From NCBI RefSeq assembly GCF_027922005.1, contig NZ_BSEV01000033.1, positions 25,590 through 89,589 on the forward strand: a stretch of 64,000 nucleotides of DNA. The letters are read 5' to 3'. The stretch is from Streptosporangium carneum (lineage in GTDB: Bacteria; Actinomycetota; Actinomycetes; Streptosporangiales; Streptosporangiaceae). The stretch's first letter is position 1. Each line of letters opens with the position of its first letter. The notes under the pieces were generated by a model. The model was not told the origin of the DNA. It searched no databases and was given only the letters and a program-made list of their open reading frames with translations. Shown one piece after another: positions 40,655-49,637 of the stretch. The position numbers were made by a program, and so were the translations under genes.

Positions 40655-40855
40655 GCGACGCCTCCGGCGTCGCAGGCTTGGGCCGTGTTGATTGCGACGC
40701 CTGGCGGCGTCGCGGGCCTGGGCACCCCCGGGTCGGCGTCTTCCCTCGTCACTCCGTCGCTACGCTCCTGCTGTCTCACTGCGACGCTACGCGTCGCGGG
40801 CCTGGGCGCCCCCGGGTCGGCGTCTTCCCTCGTCACTCCGTCGCTGCGCTCCTGC
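40655..40855. repeat. Palindrome-headed direct repeats
   Basis: GCGACGCC-n3/4-GGCGTCGC palindromes at 40655-40673 and 40694-40713 and GCGACGC-TAC-GCGTCGC at 40781-40797. The last two head near-identical copies of a 75-78-bp sequence (40694-40771 and 40781-40855). Confidence 0.85.
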
Positions 40856-40860
40856 GTTCC

Positions 40861-40959
40861 TCAGTCCAGACACCGACGCGCCCAGGCCAGGCCTCAGACC
40901 AGACACCGACACACCCAAGCCAGGCCTCAGACCAGACACCGACACACCCGAGCCGAAAC
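40861..40959. repeat. 33-bp tandem repeat, three units
   Basis: Units at 40861, 40894 and 40927 share TCAGACCAGACACCGACACA followed by CCCAAGCCAGGCC-like sequence. Together with the palindromic repeats this fills most of the 374-bp gap before marC. Confidence 0.88.
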
Positions 40960-41027
40960 CGGTCCCGGCCACACGGGGGGACTTGGGCAGGGAGGCCAGG
41001 CACCGAGGCGCTCGGGCCGAAACGGTG

Positions 41028-41678
41028 TCAGGCCGTGTGGGTGAGGGTGCGGATGGCGGTGATGATGAGTTGCACGGCGAGGGCGGACAGCAGCAGGCCC
41101 GAGACCCGGGTGACGAGTTCGACGCCGTTCTCCTTGATCACTCGGATGACGGTCACCGAGAAGCGCATGAACACCCACAGCAGGAGGTGCACGGCGGCGA
41201 TCGCCAGGGCGAGTGCCAGGATCCCGCCCTCCTTCCGTCCGGCCTGCTGGGCGAAGACGATCGTGGCGACGATCGCCCCCGGCCCGGCGAGCAGAGGCGT
41301 GCCGAGCGGGACGAGTGCGACGTTCACGTTGGACTTCACGGCGTTGGCCGGGGGTTCGGTCTCCCCGGTGAGCAGTTGCAGGGCGACCAGCAGGAGCAGC
41401 AGGCCCCCGGCGATCTGCATGGCCGCGACCTCGACGTGCAGGTAACCCAGGATGGCCCGGCCGAAGACGGCGAAGATCACGACAAGACAGAACGCGACGA
41501 TGGGGGCCTGCCAGGCGACCCGTCTGCGCTCGCGCGCCGTACGGCCGCTGGTGTAGGCGAGAAAGAGGGGGATGATCCCTGGCGGGTCCATGATGACGAA
41601 CATCGTGACGAACGCCTCGACGAAGAACTGGACGTCGAACACCCGTTTCCCCTGACCGTCGGTGAGGGGTACGCCCAT
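41028..41678 (-). CDS. marC: MarC-family integral membrane protein
   Basis: A 216-residue protein with six hydrophobic helices and the MarC signature: FVTMFVIMDPPGIIPLFLAY, QIAGGLLLLLVALQLL and PLGTPLLAGPGAIVATIV. The transport role suggested for the family is not established. ATG 41678 has no clear Shine-Dalgarno. It precedes the repeat-filled gap on the same strand as the MBL-fold gene. Confidence 0.9.
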   Translation of the reverse strand: MGVPLTDGQGKRVFDVQFFVEAFVTMFVIMDPPGIIPLFLAYTSGRTARERRRVAWQAPIVAFCLVVIFAVFGRAILGYLHVEVAAMQIAGGLLLLLVALQLLTGETEPPANAVKSNVNVALVPLGTPLLAGPGAIVATIVFAQQAGRKEGGILALALAIAAVHLLLWVFMRFSVTVIRVIKENGVELVTRVSGLLLSALAVQLIITAIRTLTHTA

Positions 41679-41840
41679 GGTAGGTCAGAGCGCCGCCGTC
41701 GCGCAGGGTAACAGGAAAAGTGGACTCCGGACGGTTTTCGTCGCGCGGAGTGACCGGAGGGGCGCAGAGACCGGGCGCGGGCGGCCGGGCGATGGCACGC
41801 GATGACCGGCGAGACCGGTCGGGGCGGCGGGAACGCCGGA

Positions 41841-42482
41841 TCAGGCTCCGTCGTCGCCCAGGCGCGGAGAGAACGCACCCATGGGCAGGTCGAAGCTCTG
41901 GCCCTGCTCCCGCAGGTCGCGCAGGGAGAGCTCGGCGAGCGTCATCAGGTGACCCGCCTCGGCGGGCCAGACGACCGACCACAGCCAGTTGCCCAGGGCC
42001 TCGCCCGCGTAGACCGCCCGGTCGGGGGCGGCGTCGACGCACCACATCGGGGTCGGATGGCTCATGATCTCGACCTTGGCGTGCGGCGGCCCGTCGCCGA
42101 ACCCCTCGCCGGGGTCGGTCGCGGGCAGCCCGGCGAATCCGGCGCCGAGGCCGACGCCCGGCTCCTCCGCGATGATCAGCATGTCGGCGGGCCCGTGGGT
42201 CAGCGACGGCCCGGAGAGCGCGACCACCGTGCCCCTGACACCGCTGCGTTCGTCACCCGCCTCGGCGAGCCCGGTCATCAGCCACCCCTGTGGCAGGGGC
42301 CAGGGCAGCCAGACCGGAACCTGGGCACTCCTGCCGAGGGCCTCCACCGCGGCGATGGACGGACGTCTGGGCGGTTGCAGCGGCAGGACGTCGCCGTGCG
42401 GCCCGCACCGCCAGGCGCTCGACCATGCGCTGGGCGGGCGGAGGGGGCCGAAACAACGCGGACAGATGGGCTCGGCTCTCAC
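41841..42482 (-). CDS. DUF6758-like zinc-ribbon-headed protein
   Basis: A 213-residue actinobacterial protein. It starts MRAEPICPRCFGPLRPPSAW with a CxxC and a later WRCGPHG, likely a zinc ribbon, then a globular part with VWLPWPLPQGWLMTG, LIIAEEPGVGLGAGFAGLP and PTPMWCVDA. I recognise the family from other actinomycetes but know no function. Start is GTG 42482, with GGTAGG upstream. It is divergent from the NUDIX gene. Confidence 0.75.
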   Translation of the reverse strand: MRAEPICPRCFGPLRPPSAWSSAWRCGPHGDVLPLQPPRRPSIAAVEALGRSAQVPVWLPWPLPQGWLMTGLAEAGDERSGVRGTVVALSGPSLTHGPADMLIIAEEPGVGLGAGFAGLPATDPGEGFGDGPPHAKVEIMSHPTPMWCVDAAPDRAVYAGEALGNWLWSVVWPAEAGHLMTLAELSLRDLREQGQSFDLPMGAFSPRLGDDGA

Positions 42483-42556
42483 GCCTACCCACGGTGCTTT
42501 GTCGGCGGCCCCTTCGTCAAGGGCACTTCTCGTTACACAGCCGTAATCTTGTTCAT

Positions 42557-42976
42557 GTGCGCGTAAATTGTGTCGGAGCGATAGTCCGCGACCGCGAAGG
42601 GCGGATGCTCCTCGTCCGGCGCGGGCGCCCGCCGGGACAGGGCCTGTGGTCCGTTCCCGGCGGCCGGGTCGAACCCGGCGAGTCGGACGCCGAGGCGCTG
42701 GTCCGCGAGGTGCTGGAGGAGACCGGCCTGACGGTCACACCCGGCCGTCTGACGGGCGCGGTCGACCGTCCCGGCCCCGGGGGCGTCGTCTACGAGATCC
42801 GCGACTATCTCGCCGAGGTCTCCGGCGGCACGCTCGCCGCCGGAGACGACGCCGCGGACGCGGGCTGGTTCACCGACGACGAGCTCGCCGGGCTGCCGCT
42901 GGTTCCCGGCCTCCTCGACGCCCTCACCGGGTGGGAGGTCATCGGGAGGCCGTCAGGGTCGAGCGCCACAGGGTGA
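42557..42976 (+). CDS. NUDIX hydrolase
   Basis: A 139-residue pyrophosphohydrolase. The NUDIX box is intact: GGRVEPGESDAEALVREVLE then ETGL. Upstream is VGAIVRDREGRMLLVRRGRP. TAATCT at 42544-42549 lies 7 nt before GTG 42557 with no ribosome site, fitting a leaderless mRNA. Its 3' end overlaps the convergent propeller-protein gene by 38 bp. The substrate is unknown. Confidence 0.92.
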   Translation: MRVNCVGAIVRDREGRMLLVRRGRPPGQGLWSVPGGRVEPGESDAEALVREVLEETGLTVTPGRLTGAVDRPGPGGVVYEIRDYLAEVSGGTLAAGDDAADAGWFTDDELAGLPLVPGLLDALTGWEVIGRPSGSSATG

Positions 42977-45900
42977 GGTGGTCGCTGTTGTAGGTGGTCG
43001 ACCTGCCGAGGGCCAGGACCTGGTCGCCGGAGACCGCGACCGCGCCGAGCCGCTGGGCGCCCTCGCCGCCCAGGCTGCCCTCGGTCGGGGTGTGGCGCTG
43101 CCAGTTCAGCCCGTCCTCCGAGGTCCACGCCACGCTGTCGCCCTCGCCGGGGACGCCCTGCCAGCCGACCGCGACCACGCCCTCCGCGGTGGCGGCCAGA
43201 TCCTGTACGGCGGACGCCTGCTCGGCGGGCAGCCAGGAGAACACCCACGAGGTGCCGTTGTCGTCGGAGACCGCCCCGAAGGCCCGCTGTCCCTCGCCGG
43301 TCCTGGCCGTGCCGGCCGCGACGATGGTCGTGCCGTGCAGGACCACGTGCCGCAGCCCCGCCGACGTCGCCCCCGGGGGCAGGACCGGCTTGCGGGCGAC
43401 CCAGTTGACCCCGTCGGCGGACACCCAGACCACTCCGGTCTCGCGCGCGGCCGTGCCCATGCCGCCGACGGCGACGTAGCCGGACGAGGTGGCCGAGACG
43501 TCGTGGAGGCGCACCCCTCCGCCGCCCGCCGGGAGCCTCACCGCCCGGGTGTAGCGCTTGAGGTCGGAGGAGAACCACAGGACGGGGACGGCTCCGGAGG
43601 GCCCCCTGTCCTCACCGGCCATCACGTAGCCCGACGGCCCCGCGGTGACCGCGTGGGGGGCGAGGAAGTCGTGTTCGGCGGCCGGGGCGAGGGGACCCTG
43701 GATCGGAACCTTCCGCCAGGTCCTGCCGTCGGACGAGGTGACGAGCAGCGGCCCGGTCGACGAGGCGTCGGTCATGGTGCTGCCCACGGCCAGCCAGCCC
43801 CGCTTGCTCTGCGCGACGTCGCTGAGGGCCTGCCGCCGCGAGCCGCCGAGGACCTCCGCGGGGCCGCCGGCCTTCCAGCTCTCGCCGTCCGCGCTGGTCC
43901 AGACGCCCGCGTCGCCCGAGACCGCGCCGACGGCGACGAACCTGCCGCCTCCCGCGGCCACTCTCGCCGTGTCGCGGGCGGCCCTGGCGAGCCCTTCGAT
44001 CCGGTCGAGCGCGACCGGCCTGGCCTGACCTCCCTCGGGGGCGGTGATGAGGACCAGCCGGTTGTCCACGTCGGCGGCGCGCTCGTCGCCTCCGACGACG
44101 AGCGTGCCGTCGTCGGAGAGGGCCAGGGCCCGCAGCGAGCCGGGCACCTCGCCGAGGTCGGTGGTCTTGCGCCAGTCTCGGCCGTCCCTGCTGGTGTAGA
44201 CGGCGTAGCGTTCGAAGCCCGACTCGGCGATCGCGGCGATGCCCGCGCCGGAGGAGGCGAGCCGCTTGACGCCGGAGCCGTCACGGGCCAGGCCGGTGAT
44301 GGCGCCGCACCGGGCCCAGTCGACGCCCTCGGACGAGCAGTAGACGTCGACGTCGCCCTTGTCGCTGCGCTGCTGGGTCGGGACGAGCACGAATCCGCCC
44401 GAGGCCGCCGCCAGCGCGCCCGATTCGGGCAGGACGCCCGCGGGCGCCTGGCCTGCCCGCTGCCAGGTCTTCCCCCCGTCCGCCGAGCGCAGGACCACGG
44501 CGCTGGAACCGCCCTGGGCGGGATCGCCGAGCGCCACGACCGCGTCGTCACTGGCGACGACCGCCTTCAGCCCCCTGACCTTGTCAGATGTGCCGATCTT
44601 CCGGGTGTCGACCCGCTCCCAGCTCTGCCCGTCGGGTGAGACCCAGGAGACGGCCCCGACGGTGCCGTCCTGGAGCACGGTCGTGCCGACCGCGACGAAC
44701 CCGGAGGAGGTCCTGGCCAGATCCATGATCTTGTCTCCGTCGGAGAACGCGCCCAGCTTCCCCGGGTCGACGGCGGCCCAGCTCTCGCCGTCCGCGCTGG
44801 TCCACAGCCCTCTGCCCGAGCCGAGGAGGTCGTTGCCCGCGGCCAGCCAGAGGCCGTCGCCGCCCGCGACCCTGCCGACCGTGGTCGGCCCGTTCTCGTA
44901 ACCCGCGGGACCGGTCACCTTGCCCAGCTGCCAGCTGGTCCCCCCGTCCGGGGAGACCAGGAACAGCGGCCTGGGCACGGGGCTGGTCGTGTCGCTTCCG
45001 ACGGCGACCATGAAGGAGCCGTCGGAGGCCACGGCGTTGAGCACCTGGCTCGAACCGTCGCCGCCGACGCCGGAAGGCGGCACGAAGTTCGCGTCGCCGG
45101 AGCGGAGCTCGTCGCCGACCAGTTGGAGGCCGGTGGTGAAGGGACCGTTGACCCAACCCCACAGCACGACGCCGCCGCCGACCGCGGCGGCGAGGACCGC
45201 GACCACCACGACCGGGACGACCAGGCCTCTGCCCCGTCCGCGTTTCGTCGGGCTGGAGCGGCGCAGGGCGGAGGGCGCGGGCGCGGCGCGGTGGTGCCGC
45301 CCGCCGTTGGCTCCTCGCCTGCCGGGCGGGCCCTGGGCGACCAGCAGGTCCGGTCTCGCGGGCCTGCCGCCCGGCGGGCGGCCGACGCGGCGCACCGGCT
45401 CGAAGTCGTCCTCCCCGTCCTCCTCCGGCGAGGCGGGTTCCTCCGGCTCCCACGTCGCCGGGGCGGAAGGCTCCGTCCGGAGGTCGTCCTCGGTCTCGTA
45501 CGGCGGGCCGGGGGGCACGTCCGCCCCGTCCTCCCGCACCGGGTCCGCGGGCCTGCGGGGCGGCCCCGAGGCGACGAGGAGGTCGGGGCGCGGCCCTCGC
45601 CGCCGCCTTCCCCGCTCGGAGGCGTCGGGGTTGTCCGTGTGGGTGCCGTCGTCGGCGTCTGAGAGGGGGTCCGGGTGGTCCGCCTCTCCCTGCTCCCCCT
45701 GCTCTCGTGGCGGGCTGTACGGCTCCGCGTCGTCGTCCTCCAGCCGCGCGGGCCCGAGGAGGTCGCCGTAACCGGCGCTCCCCGACCCTCGCCACATGTC
45801 CGGATGGTCCGCGTCGTCGTCATCGTCGTCGGGCCCCGCGGGTCCGAGAAGGTCGCCGTAACCGCCGTCGCCGGCCCCGCGTGACGCGCCGGGGCGGCTC

Positions 45901-46622
45901 TCCCCCGGCTCGCGCGGCGGGCCGAGGGGGTCGGCCTCGTCATCGTCGTCGTCGAACCACGAGGGGCCGAGGAGGTCTCCATAGCCGGTGCCGTGACCGG
46001 CGCCCGCCGGTCTTCGCGGTGCGGTGCGATCCCCGCGACCGCCGTCGCCGGTCCCGCGCGCCGGGCTGTGCCCTGTGTCGAGCCCTGTGTCGAGCCCTGT
46101 GCCGCCCGTCTCGCGCGGCGGGCTCTGGAGGTCCTCGCGACCGGTGTCCCGCGGCTCGCGGGGCGGCCCCGAGGCGACCAGCCGGTCGGGCCGGTCGACC
46201 AGGCGCCTGCGACGTCCCCGCCCCTGCGAGGTGTCGTCTCCGCCCGTGGACGGCCCCTCACTGCCCTCAGGGCCCTCAGGACGGGCGAAGGGGTCCGCCT
46301 GGGGCGCGGGGTCTCGCGGGGAGCGGCCCGTGGGAGAGGCGTACGGCTGGGTGTGCGCACGGCGGCGTTCACCGCCCAGGCCCTCCGGGCGGGCTCTGGG
46401 GGGCTCGTCCTCCGGCGTCGGGGCGGCGAACGGGGGCAGCATCCACGGGGAGGCCAGGGGAAGCCCTCGGGTTTCCTCGTCCGAGGGACCCGGCGGGGAG
46501 TGCTGGATCGTCGGTGGGGAGTCCTGATGGCGCCGGGACCTGCTTTCGTACGTCCCGTCGTCGTGGACACCGTCGTCCGACGGCCACTGTCGCGAGCGCG
46601 GGTCGTGGGGGCCCGGGGCCAC
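42939..46622 (-). CDS. Large membrane protein: disordered repeat-rich cytoplasmic arm, one helix, extracytoplasmic beta-propeller
   Basis: About 1227 residues. The first 465 are disordered and charged, with recurring short motifs: GYGDLLGP three times, each near an acidic D/E run (D runs of 3-6), and RPD(R/L)LVA(S/Q)GPP three times. A single helix (LVVPVVVVAVLAAAVGGGVV, about residues 469-490) follows basic RRSSPTKRGRGRG. The remaining 740 residues repeat a propeller blade ending in Asp-box-like SPDGGTSW, TSADGESW, SPDGQSW, SADGGKTW and similar. GTG 46622 is preferred because GAGGAG lies 9 nt upstream; GTG 46631 abuts it. I know no named family; sialidase catalytic residues are not evident. 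Confidence 0.85.
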   Translation of the reverse strand: MAPGPHDPRSRQWPSDDGVHDDGTYESRSRRHQDSPPTIQHSPPGPSDEETRGLPLASPWMLPPFAAPTPEDEPPRARPEGLGGERRRAHTQPYASPTGRSPRDPAPQADPFARPEGPEGSEGPSTGGDDTSQGRGRRRRLVDRPDRLVASGPPREPRDTGREDLQSPPRETGGTGLDTGLDTGHSPARGTGDGGRGDRTAPRRPAGAGHGTGYGDLLGPSWFDDDDDEADPLGPPREPGESRPGASRGAGDGGYGDLLGPAGPDDDDDDADHPDMWRGSGSAGYGDLLGPARLEDDDAEPYSPPREQGEQGEADHPDPLSDADDGTHTDNPDASERGRRRRGPRPDLLVASGPPRRPADPVREDGADVPPGPPYETEDDLRTEPSAPATWEPEEPASPEEDGEDDFEPVRRVGRPPGGRPARPDLLVAQGPPGRRGANGGRHHRAAPAPSALRRSSPTKRGRGRGLVVPVVVVAVLAAAVGGGVVLWGWVNGPFTTGLQLVGDELRSGDANFVPPSGVGGDGSSQVLNAVASDGSFMVAVGSDTTSPVPRPLFLVSPDGGTSWQLGKVTGPAGYENGPTTVGRVAGGDGLWLAAGNDLLGSGRGLWTSADGESWAAVDPGKLGAFSDGDKIMDLARTSSGFVAVGTTVLQDGTVGAVSWVSPDGQSWERVDTRKIGTSDKVRGLKAVVASDDAVVALGDPAQGGSSAVVLRSADGGKTWQRAGQAPAGVLPESGALAAASGGFVLVPTQQRSDKGDVDVYCSSEGVDWARCGAITGLARDGSGVKRLASSGAGIAAIAESGFERYAVYTSRDGRDWRKTTDLGEVPGSLRALALSDDGTLVVGGDERAADVDNRLVLITAPEGGQARPVALDRIEGLARAARDTARVAAGGGRFVAVGAVSGDAGVWTSADGESWKAGGPAEVLGGSRRQALSDVAQSKRGWLAVGSTMTDASSTGPLLVTSSDGRTWRKVPIQGPLAPAAEHDFLAPHAVTAGPSGYVMAGEDRGPSGAVPVLWFSSDLKRYTRAVRLPAGGGGVRLHDVSATSSGYVAVGGMGTAARETGVVWVSADGVNWVARKPVLPPGATSAGLRHVVLHGTTIVAAGTARTGEGQRAFGAVSDDNGTSWVFSWLPAEQASAVQDLAATAEGVVAVGWQGVPGEGDSVAWTSEDGLNWQRHTPTEGSLGGEGAQRLGAVAVSGDQVLALGRSTTYNSDHLTLWRSTLTASR

Positions 46623-46985
46623 GCTCAGCACCTCCTCGCAGGAAGCCCGTTCAGCCCGGGGTCAGCACTCCGGACCGTTCCAGTCGTCTCCGTGACACTC
46701 TGCCGCGGCACCGTACGGCGACGGCAAATCGCACGAGACCTTTCTACTACCCCGTAGCACCGAAACGATCACCTCCGCCGGGCGGGTGAACGGGGTTCAG
46801 CCGTACACAGTCCAGAGCAACACGTTAGAGGCGCGATGACGAGACCTCTCTAGTCAGATTTATCTGCGAAGCGCCGGAATTATCATGGTTTGTGGCGTTA
46901 ATTCCTGGATCGCTGATCGCGAAAATCCGCCGGGGCGAGGGTCACGCCACGAGAGACACCACCGGAGACACCGCAGAAGACGGGG
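46623..46985. other. Intergenic gap, likely promoter of the propeller gene
   Basis: A 363-bp gap between the lyase stop and the propeller start, both minus. It has a locally AT-rich part (46845-46915) with possible -10 boxes but no clear pair of hexamers, and no gene. Confidence 0.5.
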
Positions 46986-47933
46986 TCATGCCGCGGGAGG
47001 GGTGAAGGCGGTGGTGCGCGCCAGACCCGCCGCCCGACCCTTCGCCGTCACGACGAGCGCCATCTTGCGGGACGCCTCGTCGATCATCTCGTCCCCGAGC
47101 ATGACCGCGCCACGCCTTTCGACGGTCGTGTAGTAGTCGTAGGCGTCGAGGATCAGCTCCGCGCGGTCGTAGTCCTCCTGGGACGGCGAGAACACCTCGT
47201 TCGCCGCCTCGACCTGGGTCGGGTGGAGCACCCACTTGCCGTCGAACCCGAGCGCCGCCGAGCGCCCCGCGACCCTGCGGTAGCCGTCCAGGTCCTTGAT
47301 CGCCAGGTAGGGGCCGTCGATGGCCTGGAGGTCATGCGTGCGGGCGGCCATCAGGATGCGCATCAGGATGTAGTGGTAGGCGTCGCCCTCGGTGTAGCCG
47401 GGGGGCTGCTCGCCGACGACCAGGGTCCGCATGTTGATCGAGGCCATGAAGTCGGCGGGGCCGAAGACCAGCGTCTCGAGACGTCGGGACGCGCCGCCGA
47501 TGGCGTCCACGTTGACCAGGCCCCTGGCGCTCTCGATCTGGGCCTCGATGCCGATCCCGCCGACCTCGAGGCCGTTGGCCCGCTCGATCTGGGTGAGCAG
47601 CGTGTCCAGCCAGGCCACCTGCGTCGGGTCCTCGACCTTGGGCAGCATCAGGCAGTCGAGGAACTCCCCCGCCCCCTCGACGACCTCGATGACGTCCCGG
47701 TAGGTCCACTGCGTGCTCAGGTCGTTGACGCGCACGACCCTGGTCTTGCCCGACCAGTCGCCCTCGCGCAGGGCGGCCACGACGTTCTTGCGCGCCCCCT
47801 CCTTCGCCAGCGGCGCGACGGAGTCCTCAAGGTCGAGGAACACCTCGTCCGCGGGCAGACCCTGGGCCTTCTCCAGGAAACGGGGGTTGCTGCCGGGCAC
47901 GGCCAGGCACGAACGTCGCGAGCGCATGGCCAC
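46986..47933 (-). CDS. HpcH/HpaI aldolase/citrate lyase beta-like (CoA ester lyase)
   Basis: A 315-residue TIM-barrel lyase of the CitE/malyl-CoA group. Marks are RSCLAVPGSNPRFLEKA, EVFLDLEDSVAPLAKE (Mg/CoA), LMLPKVEDP, EAQIESARGL (metal Glu), FGPADFMAS and KWVLHPTQV. It probably cleaves or forms malyl-CoA or a related 3-hydroxyacyl-CoA, for example in glyoxylate assimilation. GTG 47933 and ATG 47927 are both possible starts; neither has a good ribosome site. No pathway partners are nearby. Confidence 0.88.
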   Translation of the reverse strand: MAMRSRRSCLAVPGSNPRFLEKAQGLPADEVFLDLEDSVAPLAKEGARKNVVAALREGDWSGKTRVVRVNDLSTQWTYRDVIEVVEGAGEFLDCLMLPKVEDPTQVAWLDTLLTQIERANGLEVGGIGIEAQIESARGLVNVDAIGGASRRLETLVFGPADFMASINMRTLVVGEQPPGYTEGDAYHYILMRILMAARTHDLQAIDGPYLAIKDLDGYRRVAGRSAALGFDGKWVLHPTQVEAANEVFSPSQEDYDRAELILDAYDYYTTVERRGAVMLGDEMIDEASRKMALVVTAKGRAAGLARTTAFTPPAA

Positions 47934-47998
47934 ACGGTAGCGGCCGCCTGCCCGGGAACGGCAGACCGGGTCGTTCTATGGCGGCCATGCGAACTCCC

Positions 47999-48078
47999 TC
48001 TGCGTCCCTCTGCGTCCCTCTGCGTCCCTCTGCGTCCCTCTGCGTCCCTCTGCGTCCCTCTGCGTCCCTCTGCGTCCC
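47999..48078. repeat. 10-bp tandem repeat, unit TGCGTCCCTC
   Basis: Seven perfect copies from 48001 and an eighth ending in a mismatch (GC for TC). It lies in the 225-bp gap between the divergent lyase and hypothetical genes, and thus in both upstream regions. Confidence 0.97.
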
Positions 48079-48158
48079 GCACGGCCTCGGCGGGGCCGGG
48101 CCGCCCCTCACGACCGGCGCGCGCCCTCCCCCGGGGCCGCAGGCCGTACATTCGTCTC

Positions 48159-48524
48159 ATGGGTGTGATCGAGGAGGGCGCCAAGAAGTCGGGGATCCTG
48201 TGGCTGTCCCTGGACCGGCCGCGGCTGGCCTGGCACGTCTGGCACGACGGCGCGATCTGGCTGGTCACCGGCGGGGGCGAGCAGGAGCTGCCCGGCCTGG
48301 CCGAGGCGGGCCAGGTCCAGGTGACGCTGCGGAGCAAGGACAACGGCGCGCGGCTGATCGCCTTCGAGGCCTCCGTCGCGGTGGTCGACCAGGCGGGGGC
48401 TCCCGAGGCGGTGGCCGCGCTCGCCAAGGAGCGGCTCAACGCCCCCGACGGGGCGGGCCTGACGGAGCGCTGGGCCGCCCGTTCGCTGGTCGTCCGGCTC
48501 ACGCCGCGCGACCAGGCCCCGTGA
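48159..48524 (+). CDS. Conserved-looking hypothetical protein
   Basis: A 121-residue protein, MGVIEEGAKKSGILWLSLDR, with LAWHVWHDGAIWLVTGGGEQ and VTLRSKDNGARLIAF; alternating strands suggest a small beta-barrel like pyridoxamine-phosphate-oxidase-fold proteins, but I cannot assign it. TACATT at 48147-48152 is 6 nt before the ATG with no Shine-Dalgarno, so leaderless translation is likely. No membrane segment. Confidence 0.7.
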   Translation: MGVIEEGAKKSGILWLSLDRPRLAWHVWHDGAIWLVTGGGEQELPGLAEAGQVQVTLRSKDNGARLIAFEASVAVVDQAGAPEAVAALAKERLNAPDGAGLTERWAARSLVVRLTPRDQAP

Positions 48525-48560
48525 CCTCCCGCGCCGCCCGGCCCGTGCGCCCGGCGAACC

Positions 48561-49505
48561 TCACACCACGCCGACCGGCTCCCTGACGTCCGCCGCGGGC
48601 GCGGGCAGGGCCGAGGTGGCCCGCTGGGCCAGATAGGCCCCGACCAGGACGATGAGACCGCCGACGATCTGGAAGGGGCCGAGCGCCTCGCCGACCAGGA
48701 CCCAGGCGATCACCGCTCCGGCGATGACCTCCAGGGAGGCGACCGTCGAGCCGACGGCGGCCGACAGGCGACGGACCGCGGTGACACCGAGGATGTAGGC
48801 GGCGACCGTGGCGATGAGGATCATCCACAGCGCCGCGGCCAGCGCGGGCAGGGCGGGGCCGCCCTCCGGGGCGACGGTCAGGGTGAACGCCCGCCACGGG
48901 ATGTCCCACGGCCGGGAGAGCGGGACGAGCGTGACGGCGGCGCCCAGCAGGCCCCAGGCGATCAGGCCCAGCGGGTCGACGTCCTCCCCGAAGCCGTCGC
49001 TGAGCAGGAAGTACCCGGTGCAGCAGGCCGCCGCCCCGAAGGCGAGCAGCAGCCCGAAGGGGTCGAGGGCGAGACCTGACCACGCCTCGACCACGATGCC
49101 GAGGCCGACGACCGCGACCACCGCGCCGACGAAGGCCGCGCGCGGCAGCCGTACCCGGCGGACGAACCGCACCCAGAGCACGACCAGCACCGGCGAGGTG
49201 AACTCGATGAGCAGGGTGACGCCGACCGGCAGCCTGGTGATCGCCGCGAAGTACAGCGCCTGCACCCCGGCGACCGCGACGACCGCGTAGGCCAGGAAGA
49301 ACGGCAGACGTGAGCGCGGGATCCGCAGGGCGCCCGGCCTGAGGACCGCGAGGGCTCCGACGAGCAGCAGGCCCGCTCCCGCCATCCGCACCCAGACCGC
49401 CTCGAGCGGGCTCAGCCCCGCCGCGCCAAGGTATTTGGCCATCGGCCCGGAGAACGCGAAGCACCAGGACGACACGAACGCGATCAGCAGTCCGTCACGT
49501 CTCAC
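48561..49505 (-). CDS. EamA-family (DMT) transporter
   Basis: A 314-residue membrane protein with about ten hydrophobic helices in two EamA halves: SWCFAFSGPMAKYL, EAVWVRMAGAGLLLVGALAV, then the second repeat around GLLLAFGAAACCTGYFLLSD and VASLEVIAGAVIAWVLVGEA. Such proteins export amino acids or other small metabolites. Start GTG 49505. No linked pathway hints at the substrate. Confidence 0.9.
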   Translation of the reverse strand: MRRDGLLIAFVSSWCFAFSGPMAKYLGAAGLSPLEAVWVRMAGAGLLLVGALAVLRPGALRIPRSRLPFFLAYAVVAVAGVQALYFAAITRLPVGVTLLIEFTSPVLVVLWVRFVRRVRLPRAAFVGAVVAVVGLGIVVEAWSGLALDPFGLLLAFGAAACCTGYFLLSDGFGEDVDPLGLIAWGLLGAAVTLVPLSRPWDIPWRAFTLTVAPEGGPALPALAAALWMILIATVAAYILGVTAVRRLSAAVGSTVASLEVIAGAVIAWVLVGEALGPFQIVGGLIVLVGAYLAQRATSALPAPAADVREPVGVV

Positions 49506-49637
49506 CAGTCACCATCCACGTAATTACCGTTCGTACTTTTTGATGCTGTCATAACGGACACCTAGGGAGCAAGGGGGCATCTGAAATGTGAGCGAGCCTT
49601 GAACCGGCACCCCCCGAAGGCGACCTACGCTGCAAAT

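Noticed and set aside
46885..47133. Small plus-strand gene between the propeller and lyase genes
   Set aside because: Antisense to the lyase end, with no ribosome site and Arg-rich sequence.
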